Counted from the stretch's first letter, positions 6,598-16,024 are shown. The stretch is DNA of 64,000 nucleotides from Bacteroidota bacterium (GCA_947460345.1 CANHGM010000003.1:1-64000), one strand, 5' to 3'. The notes: a model not told the origin generated them from the letters alone. Program-made: numbers and translations.

Positions 6598-8241
6598 ATG
6601 CAAATACTGCTCACTACCCTTAATTCGAAATATATACATCTGAACCTAGCCATCAGGCTTTTATACGAATTAAATAAAAAACACGAAGGTCTAGATTGGA
6701 AAGAATTTACCATTAAAGAACCGCAAGATGAAGTAGCGGCTCACTGTGCTCAATACGAAATTGTTTGTTTTAGTTGCTATATATGGAATATTACCCAAAC
6801 CCTTGAAGTTGCTGCTAAAATAAAAAAACTGAATCCCAATACCAAAATATTACTTGGGGGACCAGAAGTGAGTTATGAGTGGCAAGAGGTGATTGCACTT
6901 CCACAAGTTGATTTTATCATTATTGGCGAAGGAGAAATTCCGTTTAGAGATTTTGTGAATGCCTACCCTAACGTGTCAGACGTGGCGGGATTGGTGAGAA
7001 AACTGGGTGATGGGTTTCATTATACTCCATCGAACGAAACTTTCAATCTTGAAGAATTTAAAGACGTAAACCCATATATAAACGAACCTCCAGAAAATTT
7101 ATATAACAAAGTATTATATATAGAAACCTCACGAGGCTGCCCATATAAGTGCGAGTTTTGCCTGGCCAGTTTAGACAATAAAGTGAGGTATTTGCCCATA
7201 GATACCATCAAACAGAACTTATTATACTTGATGCAACACGGCAAGGTAATTAAGTTTTTAGATCGCACCTTCAATATCAAAAAAGATTTCACGATAGATA
7301 TATTCAAGTTTATACTGGAAAACCACAGACCTGAAAATGTGTTTCAGTTTGAGATTACGGCAGACATTGTGCACCCGGACATTATTCAATATATACAAGA
7401 GCATATTCCACAAGGATTGTTAAGGTTTGAAATAGGCATACAAACCGTGAATCAGAAGGCTAATTTAGAGGTGAGTCGCAAACAAAATTTCGATAAGACC
7501 AAAAGCATTATTGAGCAATTGAGCAATAAAATAGAAATGCATTTGGACTTGATTGTGGGCTTGCCGCTCGATTATTTTGAAGATGTGAAATACAGTATCG
7601 AAGAAGTATTCAAACTCTATGCGCCTGAATTGCAACTGGGCTTTTTAAAGTTCTTGAAAGGCACCCCGATGCGTGACAAACTAGACCAGCATGAATACAC
7701 CTACGACCCGCTCCCACCCTATCAGATTATTGAAAGCAAATATCTATCGAAAGATGAGTTGGAGCAGATAGTGATTTTAGAAAATATCTTAGAAATATAT
7801 TGGAATAAAAAACGCACCATATATACTTTTAAATATATAAGCGAGCATTACAGCATTTTTGATTTTATGCTCAAATTTGGGAAATATTTTGCAGCCCGTA
7901 AGAACTTTCACAGATATACGTTGAATGATATATACGAACTGTTAGACTCTTATATATACGAACAATTTAAAGGAGATAAATACCTAAAGCAAATCTTGGC
8001 CATAGACTATTATTTACAACATAAAATAAAGCCTAAAAGTTTGATACATGGCGAAGTGAAAAAAGAAGAAAAATTGAGATTGATAGCGGCCCACAACTTA
8101 AACCACCACAAGTATAGACACGTGATTTTACCCATCCATTTCGACTTTGATCACTTTGATAAGACCAATGAAATAGTGGACAAAGAATCGGTGGTGATGA
8201 TAGAATATAATGGGGTGAACAGGCCTTATGTGGTGGGGTGA
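6598..8241 (+). CDS. B12-binding domain/radical SAM protein with DUF4080 C terminus
   Basis: A 547-residue protein. The N-terminal 140 residues form a Rossmann-like cobalamin-binding domain (LLGGPEVSYEW, then GEGEIPF). The radical SAM core follows, with the 4Fe-4S motif CPYKCEFC (C181, C185, C188). The C-terminal 150 residues match the layout of DUF4080, which accompanies this subclass. Such proteins are cytoplasmic and probably perform radical methylation or a related modification, with substrate unknown. Length is normal and the gene intact. It stands between intergenic gaps and is probably monocistronic. It is dense in TATATA words (ten occurrences by hand count). Confidence 0.88.
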   Translation: MQILLTTLNSKYIHLNLAIRLLYELNKKHEGLDWKEFTIKEPQDEVAAHCAQYEIVCFSCYIWNITQTLEVAAKIKKLNPNTKILLGGPEVSYEWQEVIALPQVDFIIIGEGEIPFRDFVNAYPNVSDVAGLVRKLGDGFHYTPSNETFNLEEFKDVNPYINEPPENLYNKVLYIETSRGCPYKCEFCLASLDNKVRYLPIDTIKQNLLYLMQHGKVIKFLDRTFNIKKDFTIDIFKFILENHRPENVFQFEITADIVHPDIIQYIQEHIPQGLLRFEIGIQTVNQKANLEVSRKQNFDKTKSIIEQLSNKIEMHLDLIVGLPLDYFEDVKYSIEEVFKLYAPELQLGFLKFLKGTPMRDKLDQHEYTYDPLPPYQIIESKYLSKDELEQIVILENILEIYWNKKRTIYTFKYISEHYSIFDFMLKFGKYFAARKNFHRYTLNDIYELLDSYIYEQFKGDKYLKQILAIDYYLQHKIKPKSLIHGEVKKEEKLRLIAAHNLNHHKYRHVILPIHFDFDHFDKTNEIVDKESVVMIEYNGVNRPYVVG

Positions 8242-8338
8242 TATTAGCAGTTAGTTTAGCTACTGATTAATTTGGGGACAAGAAGCTTACAATTTAAAAG
8301 AGTATATTATAATAAATACCAGTCTAACATTGATTGGA

Positions 8339-8431
8339 AGGATTGATTTGATTACCTTGATTTTTATTGGAAAAAATATTTATATTATTGAGAGGCGATT
8401 AATTAGAATAGAAAGTAATCAATTTAATCCT
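8339..8431. repeat. Imperfect inverted repeat in intergenic region
   Basis: The arm at 8339-8355 pairs with 8415-8431 at 15 of 17 positions around a 59-base AT-rich loop. The right arm continues into CCTATAAATCATGGTACAGAC, a phrase I associate with dispersed intergenic repeats in Bacteroidota, though I cannot verify that here. It lies between two convergent genes. Confidence 0.4.
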
Positions 8432-8459
8432 ATAAATCATGGTACAGACAAAAATACCC

Positions 8460-8876
8460 CTATTCTTTCCCTTTATTAAACAACTTATAACCTAACAAAG
8501 CCATAGGTATATATGCACCGATAATATCTACACAAGCAAACCAAACAGGTGATGGCAACATATATACATTGGCTATTCCCCCTATCATAAATAGTACACC
8601 AATGACTATCGCAAATTTTTTATGATGCGAACTAGCTAATAAGGTACATAATGCTGCACCTACAAAGGTTCCTAAAGCATGAGCTAAAAATGGCATTAAG
8701 AAATGTTTAGGTTCAAACAAATGCATGGTGTTTTTGACTCCTTCTAAGGTGGTTACATCAGCACCGTTAGGCGGTGGTATGATATACCTGCTGATATTGA
8801 TTATAAAACCATTGACCACACTTCCAAGTAAAATACCAGTGATGATAGCCAAACTGTTGCGTAAAATATTTTTCAT
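8460..8876 (-). CDS. Small four-helix membrane protein, unknown function
   Basis: 138 residues with hydrophobic segments at about residues 7-28, 60-82, 88-106 and 110-130. Conserved-looking Gly/Pro and His residues (HALGTFVGAALCTLL) suggest a small inner-membrane protein of the kind widely labelled hypothetical in Bacteroidota. It is the only minus-strand gene between two plus-strand blocks. No catalytic motif seen. Confidence 0.7.
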   Translation of the reverse strand: MKNILRNSLAIITGILLGSVVNGFIINISRYIIPPPNGADVTTLEGVKNTMHLFEPKHFLMPFLAHALGTFVGAALCTLLASSHHKKFAIVIGVLFMIGGIANVYMLPSPVWFACVDIIGAYIPMALLGYKLFNKGKE

Positions 8877-8943
8877 TTATATTTAAATTTTGATATTGTA
8901 AAAATGAGCATAAAAAAATAAATAAACAAGTAATTAAAATTCT

Positions 8944-8951
8944 TATTTTTG
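8944..8951 (+). promoter_or_regulatory. -7 box TATTTTTG of tandem lipoprotein genes
   Basis: TAnnTTTG box 19 bases before the ATG at 8971, upstream of both paralogous genes. Confidence 0.45.
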
Positions 8952-8970
8952 TGATACATACATTTAAATT

Positions 8971-9360
8971 ATGAGAACTATATATATATGTTTATTGCTT
9001 ATCATTTCTTTTAGCTTTTCGGGCTGTAGGAAAAGTGTTTATTTAAAATATGTTTTAATAAATGAATCTGGTTTTGATCTAAATGTAGAAGTAAATGCAG
9101 ATTCAAAACGAAGCTTTGTTTTAAAACCTAAGACATATGAAGAGATTTACAATGTGCATTATAAAACATGGTCTAAAATAGGAACTCAAGCATCTATTTA
9201 CATCAAAGAACTAAACATTACAAATGATAAAAATGTAAAGATAAAAAAAGACTTTAGGAATCAAGACAATTGGCAACCGGAATCATTTACTAGAACAAAA
9301 AACATAAGAGAAGAAGACCACCTTATATATTTATTTTTTATTGAAAATAGTGACTTCTAA
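8971..9360 (+). CDS. Small lipoprotein, tandem paralogue 1
   Basis: 129 residues with a lipoprotein signal (hydrophobic segment, then SFSGC with lipidated Cys at about residue 19). The body is predicted beta-rich and shares with its downstream neighbour the order GCRK, NxSxxDLxVEVNxxSK, WSKxxTxxxxYIKEL, VKxKKxxR and a final xDF. No known domain recognised. The two genes are separated by ten bases and form a recent-looking duplicate pair, probably one transcript. Confidence 0.7.
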   Translation: MRTIYICLLLIISFSFSGCRKSVYLKYVLINESGFDLNVEVNADSKRSFVLKPKTYEEIYNVHYKTWSKIGTQASIYIKELNITNDKNVKIKKDFRNQDNWQPESFTRTKNIREEDHLIYLFFIENSDF

Positions 9361-9370
9361 TTATTCAACG

Positions 9371-9760
9371 ATGAGACTTAACAATTTTATTTTTCTTATA
9401 CTTATAACAATCTGTTTTTCTGGCTGTAGGAAAACCATGATGTTGGTATATTGGTTGATGAACAAAAGCCAATATGATCTTGCCGTTGAAGTAAATACTC
9501 ACTCCAAACAGTTTTACACTATAGCGAGTGGTGGAAGAGAAGTTATTGCATTAGAGAATATTAAATATTGGTCGAAAGTGGCTACTTCCCCTAGAGTATA
9601 TATAAAAGAACTTTCGGTTGTAAATAACCAAAACGTACAAATGAAAAAAAATTACAGAATTGACACCAATTGGGAGGTTCAAGTATCGACACCAAACAAT
9701 GCTTTTAATGCTAGAAATTCACAATCATATGAGCTACATATTTTAGACACCGATTTTTAA
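9371..9760 (+). CDS. Small lipoprotein, tandem paralogue 2
   Basis: 130 residues. Start set at the ATG before RLNNFIF because it gives a clean lipoprotein signal ending in CFSGC; a TTG further upstream would overlap the preceding gene. It is clearly related to the upstream gene by aligned motifs (NKSQYDLAVEVNTHSK, YWSKVAT, VYIKELSVVNNQNVQMKK). Function unknown; lipid anchoring suggests the periplasm or outer membrane. Confidence 0.7.
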   Translation: MRLNNFIFLILITICFSGCRKTMMLVYWLMNKSQYDLAVEVNTHSKQFYTIASGGREVIALENIKYWSKVATSPRVYIKELSVVNNQNVQMKKNYRIDTNWEVQVSTPNNAFNARNSQSYELHILDTDF

Positions 9761-9838
9761 TATTATTGCAATTAAATTATTTGAGTATAGATATAAAAAA
9801 TAACCTCGATATTTGCTTAGTTAAAATGCATTAAACCA

Positions 9839-10846
9839 TTGAAATTAGTAGCAGACAACCACCAAGTACTTTTATTTACGCATCCGCACCGTACTTACGA
9901 CTACCAAGAATATACCCAACACCATTTTGAGATGATTGAATGGGCTTCTAAGTTTGAAGCCGAAGGAATGTTGTGCAGCACCAGCAGTTACGACTACTTC
10001 GATCCTTTTCTTTGGGCACAATTTCTTTGCAGCAGAACTGAAAAATTAAAACCTTATATTGCTGTTAACCCCATCTATATGCACCCATATACTGCAGCTA
10101 GAATGGTGGCTTCGCTTACCCACTTATATCAACGTAAAATTTGGGTGAATTTTATTACAGGCTCTGCCAAAGCAGATATGCAACAAATAAACGATCTAAT
10201 AAACAAAGAAGAACGCTACGACAGGTTATATGAGTTTATTGAAGTTTTTACAGCATTACTTAAATCGCAAATGCCCGTGAACTATGAAGGGAAATATTAT
10301 ACCGTAAGTAAATCTAGTTTGCGAACACCCTTGATAGACGAACTTTTCCCAGGTATCACCGCAGCTGGTGAGTCTGATGGAGCCATCAAAATTTCAGAAG
10401 AATTGCATATACCGTTGATGACTATGTTGCCTAGTGATATGCCCACTTCTCAAAATATCACCCATAAAAGTTTGGCCTTTGGCATCATTACCAGACCTAC
10501 CAGAGAAGAGGCTATTGAAGCATCGTATGCCTTATACCCAAAAGATAAATTTGGTCAAAAACTACTTCAATTCTCTATGGCTGACAATGATACTTTATGG
10601 AAAGCTAGAATATATGACGAGCTCACCAACAACCATGCAGAGAATAGCTTGTATTTCTTAGACCCTTTTAAATACAAATACGCCGATTGCCCATATATAC
10701 TTGGAAGTTATGATGAGATAGCTGAGTTGATTAGTAAAATAGCCCAGTTAAAACCACATTCATTTGTGCTCACCATTAGAAACGAAGAAGAATTTACGCA
10801 TATAAACACCGTTTTTGAGATGGTAAATACTCTTTGCGAAAAATAA
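9839..10846 (+). CDS. LLM-class flavin-dependent oxidoreductase (luciferase/alkanesulfonate monooxygenase-like)
   Basis: 335 residues read from a TTG start; no in-frame ATG exists nearby and the protein is complete from this point. The bacterial luciferase-like TIM barrel is recognisable (FTHPHRTYDYQEYTQHHFE, RMVASLTHLYQRKIWVNFI, PGITAAGESDGAIKI). Enzymes of this group use FMNH2 and O2 to oxidise sulfonates or similar small molecules. No dedicated flavin reductase or transporter lies next to it, so the substrate stays open. The next gene (ispH) follows 43 bases later. Confidence 0.82.
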   Translation: MKLVADNHQVLLFTHPHRTYDYQEYTQHHFEMIEWASKFEAEGMLCSTSSYDYFDPFLWAQFLCSRTEKLKPYIAVNPIYMHPYTAARMVASLTHLYQRKIWVNFITGSAKADMQQINDLINKEERYDRLYEFIEVFTALLKSQMPVNYEGKYYTVSKSSLRTPLIDELFPGITAAGESDGAIKISEELHIPLMTMLPSDMPTSQNITHKSLAFGIITRPTREEAIEASYALYPKDKFGQKLLQFSMADNDTLWKARIYDELTNNHAENSLYFLDPFKYKYADCPYILGSYDEIAELISKIAQLKPHSFVLTIRNEEEFTHINTVFEMVNTLCEK

Positions 10847-10889
10847 AAACAAAATAAACTTTTGAATGTTATTACTAATAGATTTATAA

Positions 10890-11735
10890 ATGAACAATTT
10901 ACACGTAACTATAGATCCTCAATCAGGCTTTTGTTTTGGAGTGGTATATGCCATCCAAATGGCAGAAGACTATTTAGCTGAAAATGATTATTTATATTGT
11001 TTAGGCGATATTGTTCACAACGAAGAAGAAGTTGAACGGTTAAAGAAAAAAGGGTTGAAAATAATTGACCATGAATTTCTACACACACTTCAACACGAAA
11101 AAGTTTTGATACGTGCACATGGCGAACCTCCTGAAACTTACCAATTGGCTTTAAAAAACGATATACAATTGATTGATGCCAGTTGCCCAGTGGTTTTAAA
11201 ACTTCAAAACCGGGTGCGTGAATCGGCCAATGAAGACAAACAAATTATGATATATGGCAAACACGGTCATGCTGAAGTGGCTGGTTTACTGGGTCAAACC
11301 CTTGGCAAAGCCATTGTGATTGAAAAGTTTGAAGAGCTTGACCAATATGAGTTGCCTAAAGAACTGATCTTATATACACAAACCACCAAGAGCAGCAAAA
11401 ACTTATATAAACTAAAAGAAGAACTTGAAAACAGAGGAATAAATGTAGATTTTAATGACACCCTTTGTCGACAAGTATCTAACAGAGATGGACAGCTTAG
11501 GCAGTTTGCTCAAAAATTTGATAAGATTATTTTTGTGTCAGGCAAAAAATCGAGTAATGGTAAAGTGCTGCATGATGTGTGCAAAGAACAAAACCCCAAT
11601 ACATGGTTTGTGAGTAACTCAGCTGAAATTAAAAAAGAATGGTTTACTGAAAACGATACCATTGGCATATGTGGTGCCACCTCTACCCCACAATGGTTGA
11701 TGGAAGAAATAAAGAATACAATAGAACATATATAA
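10890..11735 (+). CDS. ispH: 4-hydroxy-3-methylbut-2-enyl diphosphate reductase (IspH/LytB)
   Basis: A 281-residue cytoplasmic iron-sulfur enzyme making the last step of the MEP isoprenoid pathway (HMBPP to IPP and DMAPP). The three cluster ligands are C15 (GFCFGV), C99 (DASCPVV) and C193 (TLCRQVSNR). Catalytic and substrate-binding residues H43, H77 (RAHGEPP), H127 and E129 (HGHAEV) are all visible. Normal length. It is followed by one base, then glutathione peroxidase, then a carotenoid hydroxylase-like gene, so isoprenoid supply and use are linked in one likely operon. Confidence 0.96.
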   Translation: MNNLHVTIDPQSGFCFGVVYAIQMAEDYLAENDYLYCLGDIVHNEEEVERLKKKGLKIIDHEFLHTLQHEKVLIRAHGEPPETYQLALKNDIQLIDASCPVVLKLQNRVRESANEDKQIMIYGKHGHAEVAGLLGQTLGKAIVIEKFEELDQYELPKELILYTQTTKSSKNLYKLKEELENRGINVDFNDTLCRQVSNRDGQLRQFAQKFDKIIFVSGKKSSNGKVLHDVCKEQNPNTWFVSNSAEIKKEWFTENDTIGICGATSTPQWLMEEIKNTIEHI

Positions 11736-11736
11736 C

Positions 11737-12306
11737 ATGAAAAAATTACTCATTATAGTAGCATCACTTTTAACTGGTGGACTTTTGTTTGCTAAGTTTA
11801 TGCCTACAGCCAAGCCTACCGTTGTTTCAGATATCAAAAACTTTTACGACCTGCAATGCAAAACCATAGATGGTGATGATTTCTCGTTTGCTAAACTCAA
11901 AGGCAAAAAAGTATTATTGGTGAATGTAGCTTCATACTGCGGTTATACAGGCCAATATGCCGACCTTCAAAAACTACAAGACCAATACAAAGACAAATTG
12001 ATAATTATTGGTTTTCCTTGTAATCAATTTGGTATGCAAGAGCCTGGTAGCAAAGAGTCTATCAAAACATTTTGTTCTACTAAATACCATGTTACTTTTT
12101 TGATGATGGACAAATTGCATGTAAAAGGTAAAGACCAACATGCCGTTTATCAATGGTTGACAAATAAAAACTTAAATGGCATAGAAGACACAGAAGTGAA
12201 ATGGAATTTTAATAAATATTTGGTAGATGAAAATGGGAAATATCTCAAACATTTTGCGTCTAAAGTAGAACCATTATCAGAAGAAATATCAACTTTACTT
12301 AAATGA
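11737..12306 (+). CDS. Glutathione peroxidase family thiol peroxidase
   Basis: 189 residues. An N-terminal hydrophobic segment (residues 3-19) suggests export or membrane anchoring. The peroxidatic Cys is C68 in NVASYCGYTGQY (Cys in place of selenocysteine), with the conserved FPCNQFG motif and WNFNKYLVD near the C terminus. The tetrad Cys-Gln-Trp-Asn can be traced. Most bacterial members use thioredoxin in place of glutathione. The stop overlaps the start of the next gene by four bases. Its place between ispH and a CrtZ-like gene may mean protection of isoprenoid or carotenoid lipids from peroxides (inference). Confidence 0.93.
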   Translation: MKKLLIIVASLLTGGLLFAKFMPTAKPTVVSDIKNFYDLQCKTIDGDDFSFAKLKGKKVLLVNVASYCGYTGQYADLQKLQDQYKDKLIIIGFPCNQFGMQEPGSKESIKTFCSTKYHVTFLMMDKLHVKGKDQHAVYQWLTNKNLNGIEDTEVKWNFNKYLVDENGKYLKHFASKVEPLSEEISTLLK

Positions 12307-12773
12307 TCTATCTCTTATATTTTTTAACCGTATTAGGTGTTTTTTTGTTTATGGAAGGAGTGGCTTGGTTCACCCATAAATATATCATGCATGGCTTTTT
12401 GTGGAGTTGGCATAAGAGTCACCACCACCCATATGATGGTTTTTTTGAGAAGAACGATTTGTTTAGCATCGTGTTTAGCATTCCATCAATATCATTATTT
12501 TTATGTGGATTAGTGTTTCAAAACAATTGGCTATATGCCATAGGATTGGGCATTTTGTGTTATGGTATTTTCTATGTTATTTTTCATGATGTGATAGTGC
12601 ATAGAAGAGTAAAAATAAAATACAAAGCCACCTCTGATTATATGAAAAGACTCATCAGGGCTCATAAAGTGCATCACAAAACCCAAACTAAAGAACATGC
12701 TGAGGCATTTGGTTTTTTGTTTGCTCCTAAGAAATATGCAGTGAAAGACAAGTTAGATTTGCTTGATAATTAA
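12303..12773 (+). CDS. crtZ: Beta-carotene hydroxylase-like fatty acid hydroxylase (CrtZ family)
   Basis: A 156-residue integral membrane di-iron hydroxylase. His clusters HKYIMH, HKSHHH, HDVIVH and HKVHHK supply the iron ligands, and the C-terminal AFGFLFAPKKY is typical of bacterial CrtZ. It would hydroxylate beta-carotene rings to give zeaxanthin. It overlaps the glutathione peroxidase gene by four bases and shares the ispH operon. Other carotenoid genes are not in this window, so substrate remains inferred. Confidence 0.9.
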   Translation: MIYLLYFLTVLGVFLFMEGVAWFTHKYIMHGFLWSWHKSHHHPYDGFFEKNDLFSIVFSIPSISLFLCGLVFQNNWLYAIGLGILCYGIFYVIFHDVIVHRRVKIKYKATSDYMKRLIRAHKVHHKTQTKEHAEAFGFLFAPKKYAVKDKLDLLDN

Positions 12774-12876
12774 TTGTTGGTTTTCGTTTTTTGATTTTAT
12801 TTATACGTTGATAAATTAATTTTAGCTGTAGCTTAAAAATCTTCAATTTTGCAGACTAAAAAAATTAGATTTTTAA

Positions 12877-14103
12877 ATGAATTTCAGAAACTTTCTATTT
12901 GTTTTAATTGTAACATCTTGTTCAGGTATTTTTATCTCTTGCAAAGGAGAAGTAAAGCAATCTCCCGCCAAACTCACAAACACTGATACTACCAAAACTG
13001 ACACCACTAAAAAAGAAGTTGAAGTAGACCCAGGAACTAGTCTGAACGACCTAGCCCGTTTTTTTGCAGGTTTAGAACCCAAATCAGATAAAAAACTGAT
13101 GGCCTTATCTAAAGATTCTGTTTGGATAAAGCACAGCCTATTGATGAACAAAGGTTTTGGCAATATTGAAAAAAACAGATTTTCAGTAATCAGAAAATGG
13201 AGAGATGTAGAATTGAAAGAAGCCAATTCACAAAACATAAAAAACATGTTTTACCCGTTGAGTGGTCCTGATTTTCTGAACGCGTTTATCTTATTCCCCA
13301 ATCACATCAATTATATGATGGTGGCTTTAGAACCATCAGGTAAAGTAAAAGATGTGACCAAACTTAAAAACGATGATATCAAAAAATACTTGGGCAATAT
13401 ATCAGGCAGTTTAATAGATATTTTTAATAGAAGTTATTTTATCACCAAACGCATGAGTGGCGATTTTTCTAAATGGAAAATTGAAGGCAACTTACCAACC
13501 ATGATGGTGTTTTTAGCCAGAACTGACAATACCATTAAAGATATTAAAAGAGTAGCTATTGACTCTACAGGTAAGTTATTAGAGTTTGACTTAAACGCAG
13601 TGGTACCTAAAATGTATATAAGCAAAGGTGTTAGAATAAATTTTGTGCATGCCAACGATACCTTTGAACGTCACTTATATTATTTCTCAACCAACTTAGG
13701 TGATATGGAGTTTGATAACATGAAAGGACTGGATACCAATAAAGGTTTTGTAACTTTTGTTAAAAACTACGGTCCCTTTAATTCTTTTTGCAAAGCAGCT
13801 AGTTACTTGTTTCATTATGGTACATTTAGTATTGCTCGAAATCTAGTCTTAGACAATAGCAAACACCACGTACAAGACGATTCAGGTATTGGCTATAAAT
13901 TCTTTGATAAAACAAAATGGTCGTTTAAATATTACGGTAAATATTCAAGACCAATAGAAGAGTTTAGAAAAATATATGAAAAAGATTTAGAGCAAGCCAT
14001 GAAAATTGACTCAGCCAATGTGAAACCATTGCCATTTAAATATGGCTACCATTGGGGCAAAGGCACTGTGAGTATGATGTATGCTAAAAAAATAGTTAAA
14101 TAA
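12877..14103 (+). CDS. Hypothetical lipoprotein
   Basis: 408 residues with a lipoprotein signal ending in FISC (Cys at about residue 22), followed by a Thr/Lys-rich linker (DTTKTDTTKK). The globular part contains the phrase MFYPLSGPDFLNA, which I have seen in a conserved group of uncharacterised Bacteroidota lipoproteins. No catalytic motif is evident. It precedes the beta-lactamase-like gene by 16 bases in the same direction, so they may be co-transcribed. Confidence 0.7.
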   Translation: MNFRNFLFVLIVTSCSGIFISCKGEVKQSPAKLTNTDTTKTDTTKKEVEVDPGTSLNDLARFFAGLEPKSDKKLMALSKDSVWIKHSLLMNKGFGNIEKNRFSVIRKWRDVELKEANSQNIKNMFYPLSGPDFLNAFILFPNHINYMMVALEPSGKVKDVTKLKNDDIKKYLGNISGSLIDIFNRSYFITKRMSGDFSKWKIEGNLPTMMVFLARTDNTIKDIKRVAIDSTGKLLEFDLNAVVPKMYISKGVRINFVHANDTFERHLYYFSTNLGDMEFDNMKGLDTNKGFVTFVKNYGPFNSFCKAASYLFHYGTFSIARNLVLDNSKHHVQDDSGIGYKFFDKTKWSFKYYGKYSRPIEEFRKIYEKDLEQAMKIDSANVKPLPFKYGYHWGKGTVSMMYAKKIVK

Positions 14104-14119
14104 AGATATATATTTACTA

Positions 14120-15511
14120 TTGCTACGTTTTTTAAAATATACTATATATATACTTTTAATTGGAGCACTAGCTTCGAGTGAGGTTTCAGCACAAACTAAA
14201 AAAAAGAAGAAAGCCAAAAAGCATCATAATTCAATTAAAAAACATAAAAAAGCAAAATACTACAAGCCTTTGCCTCCACCTGCTCCTAAGCCTGTGTACG
14301 ACTTTGCACAATTGCAAGATACAGCCAATCCGTTAGAGAAAATATTCTCACAAGATCAAACATTTTACAACGACTTTCTTGCCAAAAAAGACCAAAGACG
14401 TATACAAATTATTTATACTAGAATAGATAGAGATAAAAACAATATACCCTCTTTTAAAGAATATAAGTTTAATGTAAGCCCATATACCTATTTCTACCCA
14501 GCCAGTTGTGTAAAACTTCCATTGGCAGCTTTAACTTTAGAAAAGCTTCACCAACTAAATATTCCAGGAATATCAAAAGAAACACCGCTTACAGTTGATT
14601 CAGTAAATACTTGTCAGTACCCAACCATATGGGACAGCACGGCTAGTGGCTACAGGGCTTCGTTTGGGCATTATATAAAGAAAATTTTGTTGGTGAGCGA
14701 TAATGATGCATACAATCGCTTGTTTGAATATAATGGCACACAACATATACATAACAGATTATCACAACTAAATTTACCTGATATAAGAATCACACATCGG
14801 TTTTTTGCTTGCGACAGCATTGCCAATAAATATACCAATAGATTTAATTTTTTAGACCCAACTGGTGCTGTGTTTTATACTCAGCAAAGCATGTATGACA
14901 GCAATATATATTCTAGACCGATAGGAACTGTTACCGTTGGAAATTCATATTTAGATTTTGATAACAAGCTTAAACCTTATCCTAAAAACTTTAGTGATAG
15001 AAATTATTTCAAACTAGAAGATATAAATGGGGTGTTAAAAAGACTCATCTTTCCTGAATCATTTAACAGAAACCAACGATTTGATTTAGACGAATCAGAT
15101 TATAGATTTATGCGAAAATATATGAGTACTTATGCCACTGAAAGTATAGAGCCTATATACGACTCGGTCCATGGTTATTTTGATTGTATCAAAAAATATT
15201 TAGTCTATGGACAGAAAAGAGATACGGTGGTAAACAAACAATTGCGAATCTTTAATATTGTGGGATTTTCGTATGGCTTTTTAGTAGACTGTGCTTACAT
15301 CATCGATTTTGAAACCCAAACAGAGTTTATGTTAAGTGCTGTGATATATAGCAATGAAAGTGAAATTCTTAATTGGAATAAATATGAATATTACACCGTG
15401 GGGATGCCATTCTTAAAAAAACTAGGCCAGGATATATTGAAGTTAGAAAAACAAAGGCCCAAAGCATTAGTGCCAGACTTAAGTCAGTTTATATTTGATT
15501 ATAAAAAATAA
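14120..15511 (+). CDS. Secreted serine hydrolase with class A beta-lactamase-type motifs
   Basis: 463 residues from a TTG start that opens a plausible signal peptide (LRFLKYTIYILLIGALASSEVSA). A strongly basic Lys/His-rich stretch follows (residues 29-50). The SxxK motif appears as SCVK (about S129) after PA, and an SDN triad as VSDNDA (about residues 192-194). These are the active-site motifs of class A beta-lactamases and related peptidases. A clear KTG motif was not found, and the size is larger than resistance enzymes. A peptidoglycan or other amide hydrolase in the periplasm is more likely than drug resistance. Confidence 0.75.
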   Translation: MLRFLKYTIYILLIGALASSEVSAQTKKKKKAKKHHNSIKKHKKAKYYKPLPPPAPKPVYDFAQLQDTANPLEKIFSQDQTFYNDFLAKKDQRRIQIIYTRIDRDKNNIPSFKEYKFNVSPYTYFYPASCVKLPLAALTLEKLHQLNIPGISKETPLTVDSVNTCQYPTIWDSTASGYRASFGHYIKKILLVSDNDAYNRLFEYNGTQHIHNRLSQLNLPDIRITHRFFACDSIANKYTNRFNFLDPTGAVFYTQQSMYDSNIYSRPIGTVTVGNSYLDFDNKLKPYPKNFSDRNYFKLEDINGVLKRLIFPESFNRNQRFDLDESDYRFMRKYMSTYATESIEPIYDSVHGYFDCIKKYLVYGQKRDTVVNKQLRIFNIVGFSYGFLVDCAYIIDFETQTEFMLSAVIYSNESEILNWNKYEYYTVGMPFLKKLGQDILKLEKQRPKALVPDLSQFIFDYKK

Positions 15512-15515
15512 CACC

Positions 15516-15905
15516 ATGCAACATATATACAAAGAAGGTGATATGACCAGCCTAACATTTACAGTAAAAGATACTGACACAGCCACTTTTGAAAGTGAAA
15601 CTGTACACCCTGTATATGCCACATTTGCTTTAGGTAGAGATGCAGAATGGACCTGTAGGCAGTTTGTATTAAACATGAAAGAAAATGACGAAGAAGGCAT
15701 AGGTACATTTCTCACCATCACACATCATTCACCGGCATTGCTTGGTCAAACAGTTTTGATAGAAGCCACCGTCAAATCTATCATCAAACATGAAATTATT
15801 TGTAGCTATATAGCCAAAGTTGGAGAACGAATTATAGCAACTGGTGAAACAGGGCAAAAAATATTAAAGAAAGAAAGACTAGAACAGCTTTTTAACAGTT
15901 TGTAA
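15516..15905 (+). CDS. Hotdog-fold thioesterase family protein
   Basis: 130 residues. The start is the first ATG after the preceding stop (five bases earlier). The sequence follows the FlK-like thioesterase pattern: EGDMTSLTFTVKDTDTATF, HPVYATFALGRDAEWTCR, GTFLTITHHSPALLGQTV, then GERIIATGETGQKIL. These enzymes hydrolyse small acyl-CoA or related thioesters. Substrate unknown. Probably co-transcribed with the hydrolase upstream. Confidence 0.72.
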   Translation: MQHIYKEGDMTSLTFTVKDTDTATFESETVHPVYATFALGRDAEWTCRQFVLNMKENDEEGIGTFLTITHHSPALLGQTVLIEATVKSIIKHEIICSYIAKVGERIIATGETGQKILKKERLEQLFNSL

Positions 15906-15969
15906 ATTGAGCAAAAGCTTAGCTATATCAGTGTAAGTTAAGCAGTTTAAATAAACCAACGATACTTAT

Positions 15970-15977
15970 TATATTTG
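15970..15977 (+). promoter_or_regulatory. -7 box TATATTTG upstream of the 784-residue repeat protein
   Basis: Perfect TAnnTTTG box 47 bases before the ATG at 16025, in a 119-base intergenic space. Confidence 0.5.
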
Positions 15978-16024
15978 CATAATTAGAATTTAATACCAAA
16001 ACATATACACTTTATCATTAACAC

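Noticed and set aside
14120-15511. Antibiotic-resistance beta-lactamase
   Set aside because: Size, the missing KTG motif and the chromosomal housekeeping context do not fit a resistance enzyme.
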